From the NCBI GenBank assembly GCA_017462825.1, contig JAFTQI010000010.1, positions 1 to 22,673 of the forward strand: a stretch of DNA of 22,673 nucleotides, in the 5' to 3' direction. Of this stretch, positions 21,495 through 22,673 are shown piece after piece (positions within the stretch are counted from its first letter, which is position 1; each line of letters starts with the position of its first letter). This stretch comes from Clostridia bacterium. Lineage in GTDB: Bacteria > Bacillota_A > Clostridia > Christensenellales > Borkfalkiaceae. The translations under genes were made by a program, and so were the position numbers. A model generated the notes under the pieces. It saw only the letters and a program-made list of their open reading frames with translations. It was not told where the DNA came from and searched no databases.

Positions 21495-22673
21495 TTATGC
21501 ATAGGTAGTAAAATACGAATCTTCGTCGTAAATAATTTCCACCGTGATTTCCGAGCCGTCGCGAATCATGCCAAGGGTCACTTTATCCCCTTTTCTCACG
21601 GTAAGAAGCAAGTCACTGATATGATATTGACGGGTGATTGCAAATTGCTCGCCGTCGTTAATGGAAATCCAACGGAAAATATCCCTTAATTTGAGTTTTC
21701 CGTACGATGCCGTACCTAACTGTCCCGACTGCGTCACTACGATTTTTTCACGGACGGTCAATTTACCGTTTTCGTCCAGCGCTACGCTTATTTCTTCCGT
21801 CAAAAGGTTAATGCCGAGCATTGCGCGCTGTACCACACCGTCGTTATCTTGAATATTCTTGCAAATATATTGCACAAGAGTTATGGGCAAAGCATAGCCC
21901 ATATTGTCCGTTTCGTCTTCTACGTTCTTAGCGTTGGTGATCCCGATAAGTTCGCCCGCCGCGTTAAAGAGTCCGCCGCCTGAATTGCCGTGGTTAATCG
22001 CCGCGTCCGTGCGAATCACTCGAAAACTGACCGCCTTTGTCGAATCCGCAAGGGACGCCATTTGAATGTTTTCCGATTCCACCGAAACAATCCCCGACGT
22101 TGCGGAAATCCCTTCGCCGTTTGCGTTCCCGATTGCAAACACCTTTTCCCCGACCGTGACTGCATTCGAATCGCCAAGCTTCGCTTCCGTCACGGCGCTT
22201 TCCTTTAAATATTCGCTGCCTGAAACTTCCAAAATCGCCACGTCGTAATCCATCGCACCGCCGACAAACCGCGCGCGAATCCCATCGCCTCCAAAATCGC
22301 CCTGGTCGTTTCCGTCTTTCTTGCCGTCCTTATTCACGTCTGTCAGTCTGCCCTTTATATCCGCACCCGTTGTAAAATAGTTCCGCGCGCCGTAAGGGTA
22401 TAGATAAATGCACTCGGAAATACCATTTTCCGCATCCGAGTCGCCGTTATATAAGACGTGATAATTCGTGACGATCAGCGCGTTGCCATTCTTCTTGTCC
22501 AAATCAATAATGACGCCGCTGCCCATCGAACCAGTGGCATTGAGCGTTGTTTTCGAGCCGCTAATTACGGACGACGAGGTCGTCGTTTCAATAAAGGCGC
22601 AACAAACGCTAACGACGGACGAGATATTGTTTGCGATAATTTCCGTGTCGTTATTCTCGGTGATGTCGAGAGA
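21495..22673 (-). CDS. Trypsin/HtrA-like serine protease with PDZ domain (5' end cut by the window)
   Basis: The reading frame is open to the right edge, so the N-terminus is missing; 392 codons are visible, and the first in-frame ATG (22526) is internal, inside the GSMGSGVI motif. The trypsin-like domain has the triad His72 (TNYHVL), Asp144 (DYDVAIL) and Ser231 (HGNSGGGLFN), counting from the window edge. A PDZ-like region follows (about 285-390: MLGINLLTEEIS ... RDIFRWISINDGE ... KGDKVTLGMIRDG). The protease domain contains an unusual insert with DVNKDGKKDGND, a perfect EF-hand/dockerin Ca2+-loop pattern. The stop at 21495 is followed by a terminator. A DegP-like envelope quality-control role is likely. 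The missing N-terminus probably holds a signal or membrane anchor. Confidence 0.85.
   Translation of the reverse strand, partial: SLDITENNDTEIIANNISSVVSVCCAFIETTTSSSVISGSKTTLNATGSMGSGVIIDLDKKNGNALIVTNYHVLYNGDSDAENGISECIYLYPYGARNYFTTGADIKGRLTDVNKDGKKDGNDQGDFGGDGIRARFVGGAMDYDVAILEVSGSEYLKESAVTEAKLGDSNAVTVGEKVFAIGNANGEGISATSGIVSVESENIQMASLADSTKAVSFRVIRTDAAINHGNSGGGLFNAAGELIGITNAKNVEDETDNMGYALPITLVQYICKNIQDNDGVVQRAMLGINLLTEEISVALDENGKLTVREKIVVTQSGQLGTASYGKLKLRDIFRWISINDGEQFAITRQYHISDLLLTVRKGDKVTLGMIRDGSEITVEIIYDEDSYFTTYA

Noticed and set aside
1..22673. CRISPR array, tRNA, rRNA or intact insertion sequence
   Set aside because: I found no regular direct-repeat array, no cloverleaf with a T-loop, and no transposase in either strand.

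Overview
The window looks like a chromosome segment from a Clostridia-type Firmicute, probably from an uncultured gut lineage. The reasons are: Shine-Dalgarno sites of the AAGGAG type before nearly every gene; TTGACA/TATAAT promoters; rho-independent terminators; a Firmicutes-style HslV; and a block that mirrors the Bacillus order rplS ... dprA-topA-trmFO-(xerC)-hslV-hslU-(codY). All genes are on the minus strand except one cation-efflux gene near 13.2-14.4 kb. I see no rRNA, tRNA, CRISPR array or intact transposase.

Layout, read along minus-strand transcription from right to left. (1) 22673-21495 is a trypsin/HtrA-like secreted or membrane protease, cut by the window edge. (2) 21292-18405 is an operon behind a consensus promoter: a degenerate FtsK-like ATPase, mutY, an HNH-type zinc protein and a flavodoxin-fold reductase. 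(3) 18264-15246 is a two-component operon (OmpR-type regulator, histidine kinase, 8-TM protein, 2-TM protein) whose genes overlap one another. Its promoter carries three 11-bp-spaced TTNANA repeats resembling a PhoP box. A second small unit (15086-14456) encodes a paralogue of the 2-TM protein and a short coiled-coil protein. (4) 14381-11939 is a divergent metal-transport pair: a plus-strand cation diffusion facilitator with the metal-site pattern of manganese exporters, and a minus-strand CaxA-like antiporter. The antiporter leader contains a recognisable yybP-ykoY (manganese) riboswitch with a terminator/antiterminator platform. (5) 11760-11416 is rplS with a probable L19 leader and its own promoter. 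(6) 11355-11181 is a 175-bp near-palindromic element that starts exactly in the U-tract of the rplS terminator. (7) 10943-1237 is a long housekeeping operon, comM/yifB-dprA-topA-trmFO-hslV-hslU-hisS-trxA, with its own promoter, a leader hairpin just before the first ribosome-binding site, and a strong terminator after trxA. (8) 1084-245 is a stand-alone lipoprotein gene with a perfect promoter and its own terminator. The leftmost 230 bases hold four stacked hairpins and the possible tail of an unidentified gene.

How the parts fit together: block 7 couples DNA uptake/recombination (ComM, DprA), supercoiling (TopA), tRNA modification (TrmFO), proteolysis (HslUV), tRNA charging (HisS) and redox (TrxA), as in many Firmicutes but without xerC and codY. 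Block 4 reads as a manganese-homeostasis island. Block 3 is probably an envelope-sensing system. The most noteworthy items are the manganese riboswitch next to two candidate manganese exporters, the palindromic element lodged in the rplS terminator, the comM leader hairpin, the PhoP-like operator, and the FtsK-like protein without a P-loop.
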